Notes under the pieces: model-generated
Databases searched by the model: none
Seen by the model: only the letters and a program-made list of their open reading frames with translations
What the model was told of the DNA's origin: nothing
Part shown: piece by piece, positions 35,535-42,912 of the stretch
Layout: every line of letters starts with the position of its first letter
Position numbering within the stretch: position 1 is the first letter of the stretch
Assembly (NCBI GenBank): GCA_944322845.1
Contig: CALUQE010000006.1
Coordinates: forward strand, 44,422 to 108,421
From: Candidatus Gastranaerophilales bacterium
GTDB lineage: Bacteria > Cyanobacteriota > Vampirovibrionia > Gastranaerophilales > Gastranaerophilaceae
DNA length: 64,000 bases
Direction of reading: 5' to 3'
Made by a program: the position numbers and the translations under genes

Positions 35535-36254
35535 ATGAATTTGAATACTGGTTTCTATAAAGATTTAGATACAAATTTTGAGCAGGCTTGTTATTTATCC
35601 GAGCAAAATTTTTCGCATTCGGAGCTTTTAGAGTTTCTTAATGAAGGAAATATTCCTCAAAAGCAAATTGCCGCTTTGAAATTTGATGCCGTTAATTCAA
35701 AAGAAGACGCCGCAGCTTTGATTTCAAACCTGACCGGATGCGACGGAAAAATCAGAGAGGCCATTGCTCTCAGGGTTTTTCAAATTATTTCTGAATCACC
35801 GGCTTCTGCGGATTTCTTTTCGCAAATGCCGGCAAAAGTTTTTGCTGATGCCACAATCGATATAAATGCAAATATTTGCAGGCTTGTCGTTGACAGTGTG
35901 AAAATGCTTAATCACAACGAAGCTTTTTCAAAAGAATATACGGCATTAATTCTTCAGTATGCAAAAGATGCTCTCGATGAGCTGGACAGGCTTGTATTCA
36001 GAGACAAAAAATACATTAAAAATAAGCAGCTCTTTAAACTATACTGGTGTCTGGAAAGTTTAAGAAACTTTTATACCTTCGCGGATGAAGCTTTGTTAAC
36101 GGACATTATGAACCGTTCTGCCGCGCAGGAAGAATATACTGTGCGTGAAAAGGCTGCAGAAATTTCAGTACTTTCCGACAAGTTTATATCCATCAAAAAT
36201 CAATTGAAGGATGATTCAAATTATTACGTCAGAGCTGTTTTCTTAAATCATTAA
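35535..36254 (+). CDS. helical (HEAT-like) protein of unknown function
   Basis: From the ATG at 35535 this gives 239 residues; a longer frame from 35394 adds an AT-rich, hydrophobic stretch I regard as non-coding. The chain looks all-helical with repeated short helices (QKQIAALKFDAVNSKEDAAALISNL, IREAIALRVFQIISES, ANICRLVVDSVKMLNHNE), which resembles HEAT-type repeats, and ends near DDSNYYVRAVFLNH, again HEAT-like. No catalytic motif or signal peptide is visible. Its 3' end overlaps the convergent gene at 36243 by 12 nt. Confidence 0.65.
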   Translation: MNLNTGFYKDLDTNFEQACYLSEQNFSHSELLEFLNEGNIPQKQIAALKFDAVNSKEDAAALISNLTGCDGKIREAIALRVFQIISESPASADFFSQMPAKVFADATIDINANICRLVVDSVKMLNHNEAFSKEYTALILQYAKDALDELDRLVFRDKKYIKNKQLFKLYWCLESLRNFYTFADEALLTDIMNRSAAQEEYTVREKAAEISVLSDKFISIKNQLKDDSNYYVRAVFLNH

Positions 36255-37151
36255 AGCCTGTTCAAGTACGTCTGTGTGTCCTTCAAGAAGGAATTCCGCA
36301 AAAGCTCTTGTATCTACCTGAGCCGCAACAATGGATAATAAATCATCAGGAAGGATTGATACCATTTCCATCATTGTTTCTTTTTCAAGATAAATCATTG
36401 GCTTAACCATTTCTGTTTTCATAAGAGTAGATAACATATTAACATAAGTTTCATTCTTAAATAATTGTAAATATTCAGGTTTCTGTTTGGTTAACTGGAA
36501 GGTAAGCTGTCTTTGAACATCAGGATCTATTGCAGACATAAAGTCTCTGTACTTATCAATAGGCAATTGTTCAATACTCTTGATTAAATCAAGCGGATTT
36601 GTTTCTTCTGAAGGTCTGCCTGTGACTCCTTCAACAAACTTTTTCATAACTTCCGGAGGCATTGCCTTTAATTGATTTATAACATCATATTTTTCCAGTT
36701 TTTCATTCTGGAAAAATGCTGCAAGATCTTCTTCTTTAAACATCATAACTATTTCCTGCAGCGGAAATGCGCCTAAAATAACGTTTACAAGTTCTTCAAT
36801 ATCAACTTCCATAAGCATTGAAAGCAATTTGTCTTTTGTGAAGAAGTACATACCCATTACGAGATCTTCTTTTTCAAGTAACGGCAATACCTGTAATCTG
36901 GTCTTATCATCCATATTGTGAAGGATTACAAATTTATTTTCGACATCTGTTAATTTGAATATCTTAATTAATTTGGAAGGAGAATTATACATTTCTCTGG
37001 CATAGTTTACTGCCTGAGTATTGCCCTGTGCAGCTTCTGCTTCGATGATTTCATCAACGGTGCTCATTCCGTAGTCGCGAATCATTCTTGAAGAAGTTAT
37101 ATTCAATCGTTCTGCGAACAATTTCATATTTGTATCTAAAACTACTGACAT
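36243..37151 (-). CDS. all-helical protein, MgtE-N/FliG-like repeats, unknown function
   Basis: This 302-residue protein has no signal peptide or membrane segment. It is built of short helical repeats such as LPLLEKEDLVMGMYFFTKDK, LSMLMEVDIEELVNVILGAF, MFKEEDLAAFFQNEKLEK and LKAMPPEVMKKFVEGVTG. The pattern of hydrophobic positions with E-D-L turns resembles the MgtE N-terminal domain and the related FliG repeats, but no flagellar motor signature (EHPQ) is evident, so I do not call it FliG. It is preceded by one of the five conserved regulon promoters and sits 2 kb from the flagellin-like gene. Confidence 0.7.
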   Translation of the reverse strand: MSVVLDTNMKLFAERLNITSSRMIRDYGMSTVDEIIEAEAAQGNTQAVNYAREMYNSPSKLIKIFKLTDVENKFVILHNMDDKTRLQVLPLLEKEDLVMGMYFFTKDKLLSMLMEVDIEELVNVILGAFPLQEIVMMFKEEDLAAFFQNEKLEKYDVINQLKAMPPEVMKKFVEGVTGRPSEETNPLDLIKSIEQLPIDKYRDFMSAIDPDVQRQLTFQLTKQKPEYLQLFKNETYVNMLSTLMKTEMVKPMIYLEKETMMEMVSILPDDLLSIVAAQVDTRAFAEFLLEGHTDVLEQALMI

Positions 37152-37175
37152 ATACTCTCCTTATTTTACTCTCTT

Positions 37176-37230
37176 ATATATATAAAGTATATTCAAAATA
37201 AATAATTGCCTAATTGTAAAGAATTGTAAC
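37176..37230 (-). promoter_or_regulatory. regulon promoter (copy A)
   Basis: On the minus strand, TTACAATTCTTTACA, then GGCAATT, 13 nt and ATACTTTATATATAT lie upstream of the helical-repeat gene that begins at 37151. Sequence and spacing agree with copy B at 40580. An AAGGAGA ribosome-binding site follows. Confidence 0.8.
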
Positions 37231-37252
37231 AATGAATTTCATGTGATATAAT
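37224..37252 (+). promoter_or_regulatory. sigma70 promoter of the hydrolase gene, near-leaderless
   Basis: TTGTAA, a 17-nt spacer and TATAAT end 9 nt before the ATG at 37262, with no ribosome-binding site between. It overlaps the upstream boxes of the divergent regulon promoter copy A, so the two transcripts may compete. Confidence 0.65.
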
Positions 37253-37261
37253 AAAACTTGT

Positions 37262-38017
37262 ATGAAGAGAATTATTCTTATTTTAACATTTTTTTTGCTG
37301 TTTTTAAATCCTGTCCTTGCGGCATCTGTCGTAAAGAAGGATATATCGGTTCAATCGGTAGACGGGTTCAGTATAAAAGCTGTGTTAGAGTATCCGAAAG
37401 TAAAGAAACAGAAGGAATTTCCGACAGTTGTCCTTTTGCATTCTCTCGGGTATTCTTCTGAGTGGTGGGAAACTTTGCCAAAAGAGCTTTTAGACAGCGG
37501 ATATGCAGTTTTAAGAATTGATTTGCGCGGACACGGCAGGAGTGTTTATAATTCCAAACTCGTAAGAACATCGTGGAAAAGTATGACAAATTCTGCTTAT
37601 GCAAAGTATCCTGATGACGTTGTTAAAGTTATTGATTATGTAAAATCAGAAAATACCAAGAAAATATTTTTTAATAACTACGCTATAGTCGGTGCCGATA
37701 TCGGTGCAAGTACGGCAGTTCTTGCGGCAGATAAGATATCTTATAAGCCGAAAACCATTGTTATGCTGTCTCCGGTTGTTAAAACAAAAGGGTTATTTAT
37801 ACCCGTAAAGATGGCAAATTTAAACAATATAGATATTTTGGCAATTAACGGAACCGATGATGTTTCCGGCGCAGAGTCAGCAGAATATTTGAAAAAATTT
37901 GCTCAGGCTGCTTTTATGACTTACACCTCAGAGGCTAAGTCAACAGGCATGATAATGTTGAAAAATGATACATCTCTGGCAAAAATAATTACATCATGGA
38001 TAAATGAATATCTATAA
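37262..38017 (+). CDS. exported alpha/beta-hydrolase-fold protein with Asp at the nucleophile elbow
   Basis: This 251-residue protein has a signal peptide (MKRIILILTFFLLFLNPVLA). The fold is clear from VVLLHSLGYSSEWW (oxyanion region), LRIDLRGHGRS and VMLSPVVKTKG. At the nucleophile elbow, where most esterases have GxSxG, the sequence is VGADIGAST, placing Asp at the nucleophile position, as in dehalogenases and epoxide hydrolases. A C-terminal histidine is not obvious; the segment NGTDDVSGAESA holds the usual third acid. It may be a divergent or inactive hydrolase acting in the periplasm or at the surface. It has its own near-leaderless promoter and overlaps the convergent gene by 6 nt. Confidence 0.8.
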   Translation: MKRIILILTFFLLFLNPVLAASVVKKDISVQSVDGFSIKAVLEYPKVKKQKEFPTVVLLHSLGYSSEWWETLPKELLDSGYAVLRIDLRGHGRSVYNSKLVRTSWKSMTNSAYAKYPDDVVKVIDYVKSENTKKIFFNNYAIVGADIGASTAVLAADKISYKPKTIVMLSPVVKTKGLFIPVKMANLNNIDILAINGTDDVSGAESAEYLKKFAQAAFMTYTSEAKSTGMIMLKNDTSLAKIITSWINEYL

Positions 38018-38707
38018 TTTAGCGCTGCCTTCATTTTTCATTTTATCTAAAGCTTGTTTTGTTCCTTCATAGTTCCTGCAGAGCTTTATTACAAACTCAA
38101 TTGCGGCTTTGTCCTGACGGATTGCATCTTTAAGCTTATAGATTTCAGAAAGCTGCAGTGTTTTTGTGTCGGAATCTTCAAATAAAAATTTCTTCAAAAG
38201 CTGCTGGGATTCGCTGTCAAGACCTTCAATATTGTGTTTAAATGCGTACCAGTTATAAAAGTGGTAGATAAAATAATATTTATTAATGCTGCCCTTTGAT
38301 AGGATAAACATTTCGTCCGTTTTAAATCTGGCATTCTTTTCTGCAGCAAGAGAAATATAAAGCGCTTTTGCTCCGCTTGCAGGATAGATAAATCCTTCAT
38401 TTTCTGCTATCGGATTTAAGATCTTTGAAGCATTATCAAGGCGTATAACCTTTGTTCCCTGTGTTTTAATGTATTTAAGGAGTTCTTCCGGCTCATAGTC
38501 GTATTTTTTGAGCAGCAAATTAAGTTCTTCTTCAAGCTGTTGTTTTTCACTTTCCGCAAGAGAAGAAAGCGTTACGGTGAATCCGTTATAATATCTGGTT
38601 TTTCTCTTTGAACTGTTTTTAACGCCGAGAGTTCCTGAAAGACGATGTCTCAGGAACTTCTCCTGTATTGATAAAATTTTATATACTATATTTTTAAACA
38701 GCTGCAT
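38012..38707 (-). CDS. uncharacterised 231-residue protein
   Basis: I do not recognise this protein. It has a basic N-terminus (FLRHRLSGTLGVKNSSKRKTRYY), a helical middle rich in E, L and K (LAESEKQQLEEELNLLLKKY) and a compact C-terminal part containing YYFIYHFYNWYAFKHNIEG, with an aromatic cluster. There is no signal peptide. It overlaps the upstream coiled-coil protein gene by 14 nt, so it is translated from the same mRNA and is expected to act with it or be controlled by the same regulon promoter. Confidence 0.65.
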   Translation of the reverse strand: MQLFKNIVYKILSIQEKFLRHRLSGTLGVKNSSKRKTRYYNGFTVTLSSLAESEKQQLEEELNLLLKKYDYEPEELLKYIKTQGTKVIRLDNASKILNPIAENEGFIYPASGAKALYISLAAEKNARFKTDEMFILSKGSINKYYFIYHFYNWYAFKHNIEGLDSESQQLLKKFLFEDSDTKTLQLSEIYKLKDAIRQDKAAIEFVIKLCRNYEGTKQALDKMKNEGSAKL

Positions 38708-40559
38708 ATTCGCCTTCCAATTTCTTAACCTGGTTTGCTGCAGAATAGCATAATCCCTTTGTTCTTTCCCTGTTTTCTTTTAATGTTTCAACAAAATCAC
38801 CGTTAACAATGCTGCAAATATATACAAAAGCACTATCAGAACAGTTTTGAGTAAGCTTTCTTAAATCATTGAGGTTGTATGAACGAATAATAGTTGTTAA
38901 TTGCGGACGCAAGTGTTTGAAGCCCGAATAATCAAGTATAATTTGTATAGCGTCGCTTCCGTATTTTTTCACGGCCTGTTCAACACCGGACTCTTTAATA
39001 TCTCTTGCAATGACTACAGGATTAGATTTAATTTCCGCAGCGGCTTCTGTTGTTTTGGCAGCAGGTTTTTCTGCTTTAACGGTTTTTTCTGTTTCAACTA
39101 CAGCTTCTGTATTAATATTTTGAGAAGTTGCAGGTGATGATGCTACAATTGCAGGAATTGAGTATTCAGGTTCGTATGTCTCTTTTGTTTCTGTCTGTGC
39201 TTGAGCGGTTTTCTGTTTGGTTTTGCTCTCTGTTTCTTTTAATTCTGTTTGTTTCTGTTCAAATTTTTCATTAATTTCCTGATATTCAGGTTTTTCACTC
39301 ATTGATTTTTTTACGTCAGAAGTAACAAGTTCGTAATCGCTGAATTGTTTTGCATCATTTTCCCAAACAGAAAGAAAATCTGCTTTCTGATCTGTTGTCA
39401 TATTGATGTTGTTCAAAGCGCCCTGTCCGATACCTTGAGCGGAAGCTGTATAGTATTCTTCAGACATAAAGCTCAATAAAGCTTGTTCTTCCGCTGTTAG
39501 TTTTTCACCGTTTTGCTGCTTTTGCAATGCTGTTTCAAAAGCTGTTCTGTCAGTAGTATAGTTAGCTTGATATTCGTATGCTGCATCAGCGGATTTGTAT
39601 TCCATATATGTTTCAGTGTAGCCTTTCAGAGTTTCTGCACTTACTTTATTGCCAGCTTCTGCATTAGTCTGTATAACCTCTTTGGTGAAATTATAATCTG
39701 CATAATCTGCGGCTTTAGTTTTTTCTTCTTTGCTGCTTCTGGTTTCTATTACAGTTTCGGCTCCGTATTCAATATCTTCGGCATCAAGTAAAAGAGTTGC
39801 ATCAACGGCGGTTTCAGTTGCTCTTTGAGCTGATACATCCAGAAAATGTCTGCGCATAATGAACTTGTGGCGCTGAATTAATTCCTGGGTTGCAGCAGCT
39901 TGCTGCTCTCTTGGAAGTTTTCGAATTTCTTCCAATTCTTCTTTAAATCTTCGTTTATATTCAGCTCTGCGTCTTTTAAACTCAGCCCTTCTCTCAGTTT
40001 TAGGATTTTTGTCAAAATCTTTGCCCAGTTCTTTGTTTATATCGCCGGAAGCTTTTTCATATTCTTGTACATTCTTAAAAGCGTTGGTTGAGATAGCTTG
40101 ATATATGTTGGCAGCATCAGATACAATTATTGCTTCAATGTTGGCATCTTCACTGACTTTACCTTTTGCTCTTAAATCTTCAAATCTTTTTACTGCTATT
40201 TGTACAGAATCAAATACAAGTTTCTTTTTATGGACCGGTAATCTGTCAAACATTTCTTTGGAAAGTCCAGTAACTTTTTCAAGTAAGCCGTCTTTAATCA
40301 TTTGCTTTAAATTTACGGTTGCCGCAGGAATATTTGCGATAGTTTCCTCCATTGCTTTCGCACTCATTCCGTTTTTAGAACCTGTTGTTTTTGCAGCTCC
40401 TTCTGTTTGCTTTTCAAAAGTGTCTTCCGGAGCTTCCGTTTTACATTCAATAACCGGTTTATTATCTTTTTTCTGAGCAACAGAAGTTGCGGTATTTGGT
40501 TCTTCAATACCTAAAACTTCTGTTTTTATGAAATTTTTAATCTCAGTTAAAAAGCTCAT
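38694..40559 (-). CDS. large acidic coiled-coil protein, regulon member (paralogue of the 40682 gene)
   Basis: This 621-residue soluble protein has no signal peptide and no membrane segment. The N-terminus is MSFLTEIKNFIKTEVLG. Residues about 85-150 (DRLPVHKKKLVFDSVQIAV) match the protein at 40682, as does the later segment NGEKLTAEEQALLSFMSE. The middle is highly charged and repetitive: residues about 180-230 (RRAEFKRRRAEYKRRFKEE) and about 425-500 (QKQTELKETESKTKQKTAQ) are coiled-coil or disordered. A C-terminal helical region (YGSDAIQIILDYSGF, LRKLTQNCSDSAF) closes the chain. It follows regulon promoter copy B and shares a transcript with the 231-residue protein. The function is unknown. 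Confidence 0.72.
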   Translation of the reverse strand: MSFLTEIKNFIKTEVLGIEEPNTATSVAQKKDNKPVIECKTEAPEDTFEKQTEGAAKTTGSKNGMSAKAMEETIANIPAATVNLKQMIKDGLLEKVTGLSKEMFDRLPVHKKKLVFDSVQIAVKRFEDLRAKGKVSEDANIEAIIVSDAANIYQAISTNAFKNVQEYEKASGDINKELGKDFDKNPKTERRAEFKRRRAEYKRRFKEELEEIRKLPREQQAAATQELIQRHKFIMRRHFLDVSAQRATETAVDATLLLDAEDIEYGAETVIETRSSKEEKTKAADYADYNFTKEVIQTNAEAGNKVSAETLKGYTETYMEYKSADAAYEYQANYTTDRTAFETALQKQQNGEKLTAEEQALLSFMSEEYYTASAQGIGQGALNNINMTTDQKADFLSVWENDAKQFSDYELVTSDVKKSMSEKPEYQEINEKFEQKQTELKETESKTKQKTAQAQTETKETYEPEYSIPAIVASSPATSQNINTEAVVETEKTVKAEKPAAKTTEAAAEIKSNPVVIARDIKESGVEQAVKKYGSDAIQIILDYSGFKHLRPQLTTIIRSYNLNDLRKLTQNCSDSAFVYICSIVNGDFVETLKENRERTKGLCYSAANQVKKLEGEYAAV

Positions 40560-40579
40560 ATTTATACCCTCGTTGTATA

Positions 40580-40638
40580 ATATATATAAAGTATTTATCT
40601 TTTTAAAAATTGCCTGTTTGTAAATAATTGTAAAGCCA
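40580..40638 (-). promoter_or_regulatory. regulon promoter (copy B)
   Basis: On the minus strand, TTTACAATTATTTACA, then GGCAATT, 13 nt and ATACTTTATATATAT. The upstream pair is a direct repeat of TTTACAA with a 10-nt period, one helical turn. Confidence 0.8.
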
Positions 40639-40681
40639 AATATTTTAAATATTCGGCTTAAAAATGCTCCTAGATGTGTCG

Positions 40682-42400
40682 TTATGCAACAACTTCTGCT
40701 TTTTCTTCTTTTTCTTTAAGAATGTTATTAAGAAGCTGTTTGTCATTAAATGACAAATTTAATCTTTGAATATCTTCTTCTGTAAGTTGTCCTTTTTGTA
40801 CAAGTTTTTGTGCAAGGTATTTTCTTGCATTAGTAGGCAGTGCATTAAGTATATTCATAGGATCGGTCATTCCTGTTAAATATTTTTCAAGAGCTTTCTT
40901 TAAAAGCGGTGATCTGTCAAAGAATTCTTTTATAACAGCAAGTTTATCCTGTCCTGAACTGGCTTCGGCCATTCTTTCGTTCAAGGTATATGCAGCTTTT
41001 TGTTTAGTGATAGGATTTTCAACTTTAAAGCCGGATTGTTTTTCCGTAGAATTTTGAATTTGTTGCTGTAAGAAAGTTAATCTTGTTGTATCAACATTTT
41101 CTCTTTGAGTAAATCCTAAATCAGCGGTTTCATTGTTATCACGAGCAGCTTCTTTTTCTGCAATATATGCATCGGCTGCCTCTGAGTATTTATTACCGGT
41201 AGTGCTGTCTAAGATTTTTTCAAGCTCTTCTTTAGGCATTGTCAGATATTCTGAATTCTCTTCAACGGCTTTTGCCATTTGCTTGATGATGTCATTGTAT
41301 ACATCTTCGCCGTGAGCTAGAATATCGTTATTGACTTGTTTTAAAAACTCTTGTTTCCAGTTTTTATCGGTAATAATGTCATTTTCTATAGTACCGATTT
41401 GTTCACCGGCATAAAGTTGTTTAAATGTTTTAAGTAACAGTTCCTCGTCTTGTGTAAGTTCTTCTCCGTTTTCAACTTTTTCAAGAACAGCTGTAACTTT
41501 TGAGTTTAAATCTGCATGACCGTTCATTAAGCCTTCTTTAGAATTTTCACGGATTAATGCAGCCTGCATAGCAGTGATGTCTTCTTCTTTAGAAACATTA
41601 CCAAGCTGGTCTTCATTGCCCAATTTCGCTTTTTCTTCTGTAGTCCAGGAGTCTGCCCATTTTGTGCGGGCTTCTTGCGAATGGAAACTTGCTATTGTGG
41701 CAAATAAGCCTTTAGGTTTATTCTCTGATAATAAATAATCAGTAATAACTTGTTTAAATAAAGCTTTTTCTTCATCTGAACTGTTTGTTAATAATTTAAT
41801 AAAGTCTCTGAGTTGTAATTTTTTTATTTTTTCAGGATCTTTATTTTTTTGAATCAGTTCTTCAAAGTAATCAACAAAGTATCGTTTAATATAATTTGAT
41901 TTTTCTGTTTCGGATAAGGTCATAAAAGTACCTTTTTCCAAATTAAAGAATGTTTCTAGTCTGGAAGAAATAGATTCTCCTTGCAATTTATTTTTGTTTT
42001 CTCTTAGTTCTTCTATAGTATAAGCACCTGAAGAAACTGCAATTGCATACTTCCTTGCAAGTTCAATAGCTTTTTCTTTATCCACTTTATTATTTGTAGT
42101 GGCTCTTTCTATTGCAAGTTTAATTGCGTCAATTATTTTTTGTAATTGTTTATCTTCCAGTTGTTCTACGGGATAATGAAATATTTGTTCAAGAGTTGTT
42201 CCTAATTCCCCGCATAAAGCTTTTAATTCATCAAGTTTAGTTGTTGTATTAGAGGTATTATTTTCGGCAGGAAGATCTGTATCTGTTCTCTGTGTTTGAA
42301 GCATAACAGAATTAGTATATGCAGTTTCAGTTGAGCGTTCAGCCTGTCCTGCATTAACTATTTGTCTATTTTCAGTTGTGCTAATTCCATTGATACCCAT
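40682..42400 (-). CDS. large coiled-coil protein, regulon member (paralogue of the 38694 gene)
   Basis: This 572-residue soluble protein is rich in E, K, N and Q, with no signal peptide or membrane segment. The N-terminus is polar and low-complexity (MGINGISTTENRQIVNAG). It then resembles the neighbouring 621-residue protein: LEDKQLQKIIDAIKLAIERA corresponds to its LPVHKKKLVFDSVQIAVKRF, and NGEELTQDEELLLKTFKQL to NGEKLTAEEQALLSFMSEE. The C-terminal part has short helices with LTGMTDPMNILNALPTN and LVQKGQLTEEDIQRLNLS. Regulon promoter copy C lies directly upstream. Chain length and composition resemble secreted effector or scaffold proteins, but nothing identifies a function. Confidence 0.72.
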   Translation of the reverse strand: MGINGISTTENRQIVNAGQAERSTETAYTNSVMLQTQRTDTDLPAENNTSNTTTKLDELKALCGELGTTLEQIFHYPVEQLEDKQLQKIIDAIKLAIERATTNNKVDKEKAIELARKYAIAVSSGAYTIEELRENKNKLQGESISSRLETFFNLEKGTFMTLSETEKSNYIKRYFVDYFEELIQKNKDPEKIKKLQLRDFIKLLTNSSDEEKALFKQVITDYLLSENKPKGLFATIASFHSQEARTKWADSWTTEEKAKLGNEDQLGNVSKEEDITAMQAALIRENSKEGLMNGHADLNSKVTAVLEKVENGEELTQDEELLLKTFKQLYAGEQIGTIENDIITDKNWKQEFLKQVNNDILAHGEDVYNDIIKQMAKAVEENSEYLTMPKEELEKILDSTTGNKYSEAADAYIAEKEAARDNNETADLGFTQRENVDTTRLTFLQQQIQNSTEKQSGFKVENPITKQKAAYTLNERMAEASSGQDKLAVIKEFFDRSPLLKKALEKYLTGMTDPMNILNALPTNARKYLAQKLVQKGQLTEEDIQRLNLSFNDKQLLNNILKEKEEKAEVVA

Positions 42401-42412
42401 CTTGCATACCTC

Positions 42413-42500
42413 ATATATATAAAGTATGTAAACTTGCTATGAATTTCATTAGCTAGGGTTTTTGTTACAAAAGTTAATAATGTAAATAATTGTAAAAATA
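42413..42500 (-). promoter_or_regulatory. regulon promoter (copy C, both upstream boxes)
   Basis: On the minus strand, TTTACAATTATTTACA, then ATTAACTTTTGTAACAAA, 12 nt, TGAAATT, 14 nt and ATACTTTATATATAT. It is the only copy with both upstream box types and thus links copies A/B with D/E. Confidence 0.8.
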
Positions 42501-42610
42501 TTGCAAAAAACTCTAAAGTTTTTGAAAAAAATGCCGTTATACAAAATGTAGACAGGGATGAATGAAGGTAGTCCTGAATACACAATGGAACATCGAAAGG
42601 AGTATTTGAT

Positions 42611-42739
42611 ATGTATGCAATGTGGCCCGGATGTTACAGTTTCAGAGATGAGATAAAAATGATGGCTCTGTGGATGAAAGAATGGCTGAATTCTCTGATT
42701 TTAAAGATTTATGAAATAGACAGTAAATTACATTGTTAA
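42611..42739 (+). CDS. 42-residue small protein
   Basis: A short open frame has a strong ribosome-binding site (AAAGGAG, 8-9 nt before ATG). The product begins MYAMWPGCYSFRDEIKMM and continues with an amphipathic helix (ALWMKEWLNSLILKIYEI), so it may attach to a membrane. A perfect hairpin terminator follows within 40 nt, giving a self-contained short unit like the one at 3275-3463. Methionine is again common. No family is known to me. Confidence 0.55.
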   Translation: MYAMWPGCYSFRDEIKMMALWMKEWLNSLILKIYEIDSKLHC

Positions 42740-42778
42740 ATTCGTGATATAATTTCTCTCTTTCTCTCGTAAAATTTT

Positions 42779-42810
42779 AGCTTGCAATGAAGATTGCAAG
42801 CTTTTGTTTT
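42779..42810 (+). terminator. intrinsic terminator of the small-protein unit
   Basis: Perfect 10-bp arms AGCTTGCAAT and ATTGCAAGCT around GAAG are followed by TTTGTTTT. Confidence 0.9.
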
Positions 42811-42912
42811 GGCAGTAAATGAAGGGAGCAGATAAACATTATAGCGCTTTACTTTTACTCCCGATTTTGTTAAAATCTTGTTAACGATTTGGGGGCGAAA
42901 GCCGTTTATATA

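Noticed and set aside
36243..37151. Calling the helical protein FliG
   Set aside because: The torque-generating charged residues and the EHPQ region of FliG are not visible; only a general repeat resemblance exists.
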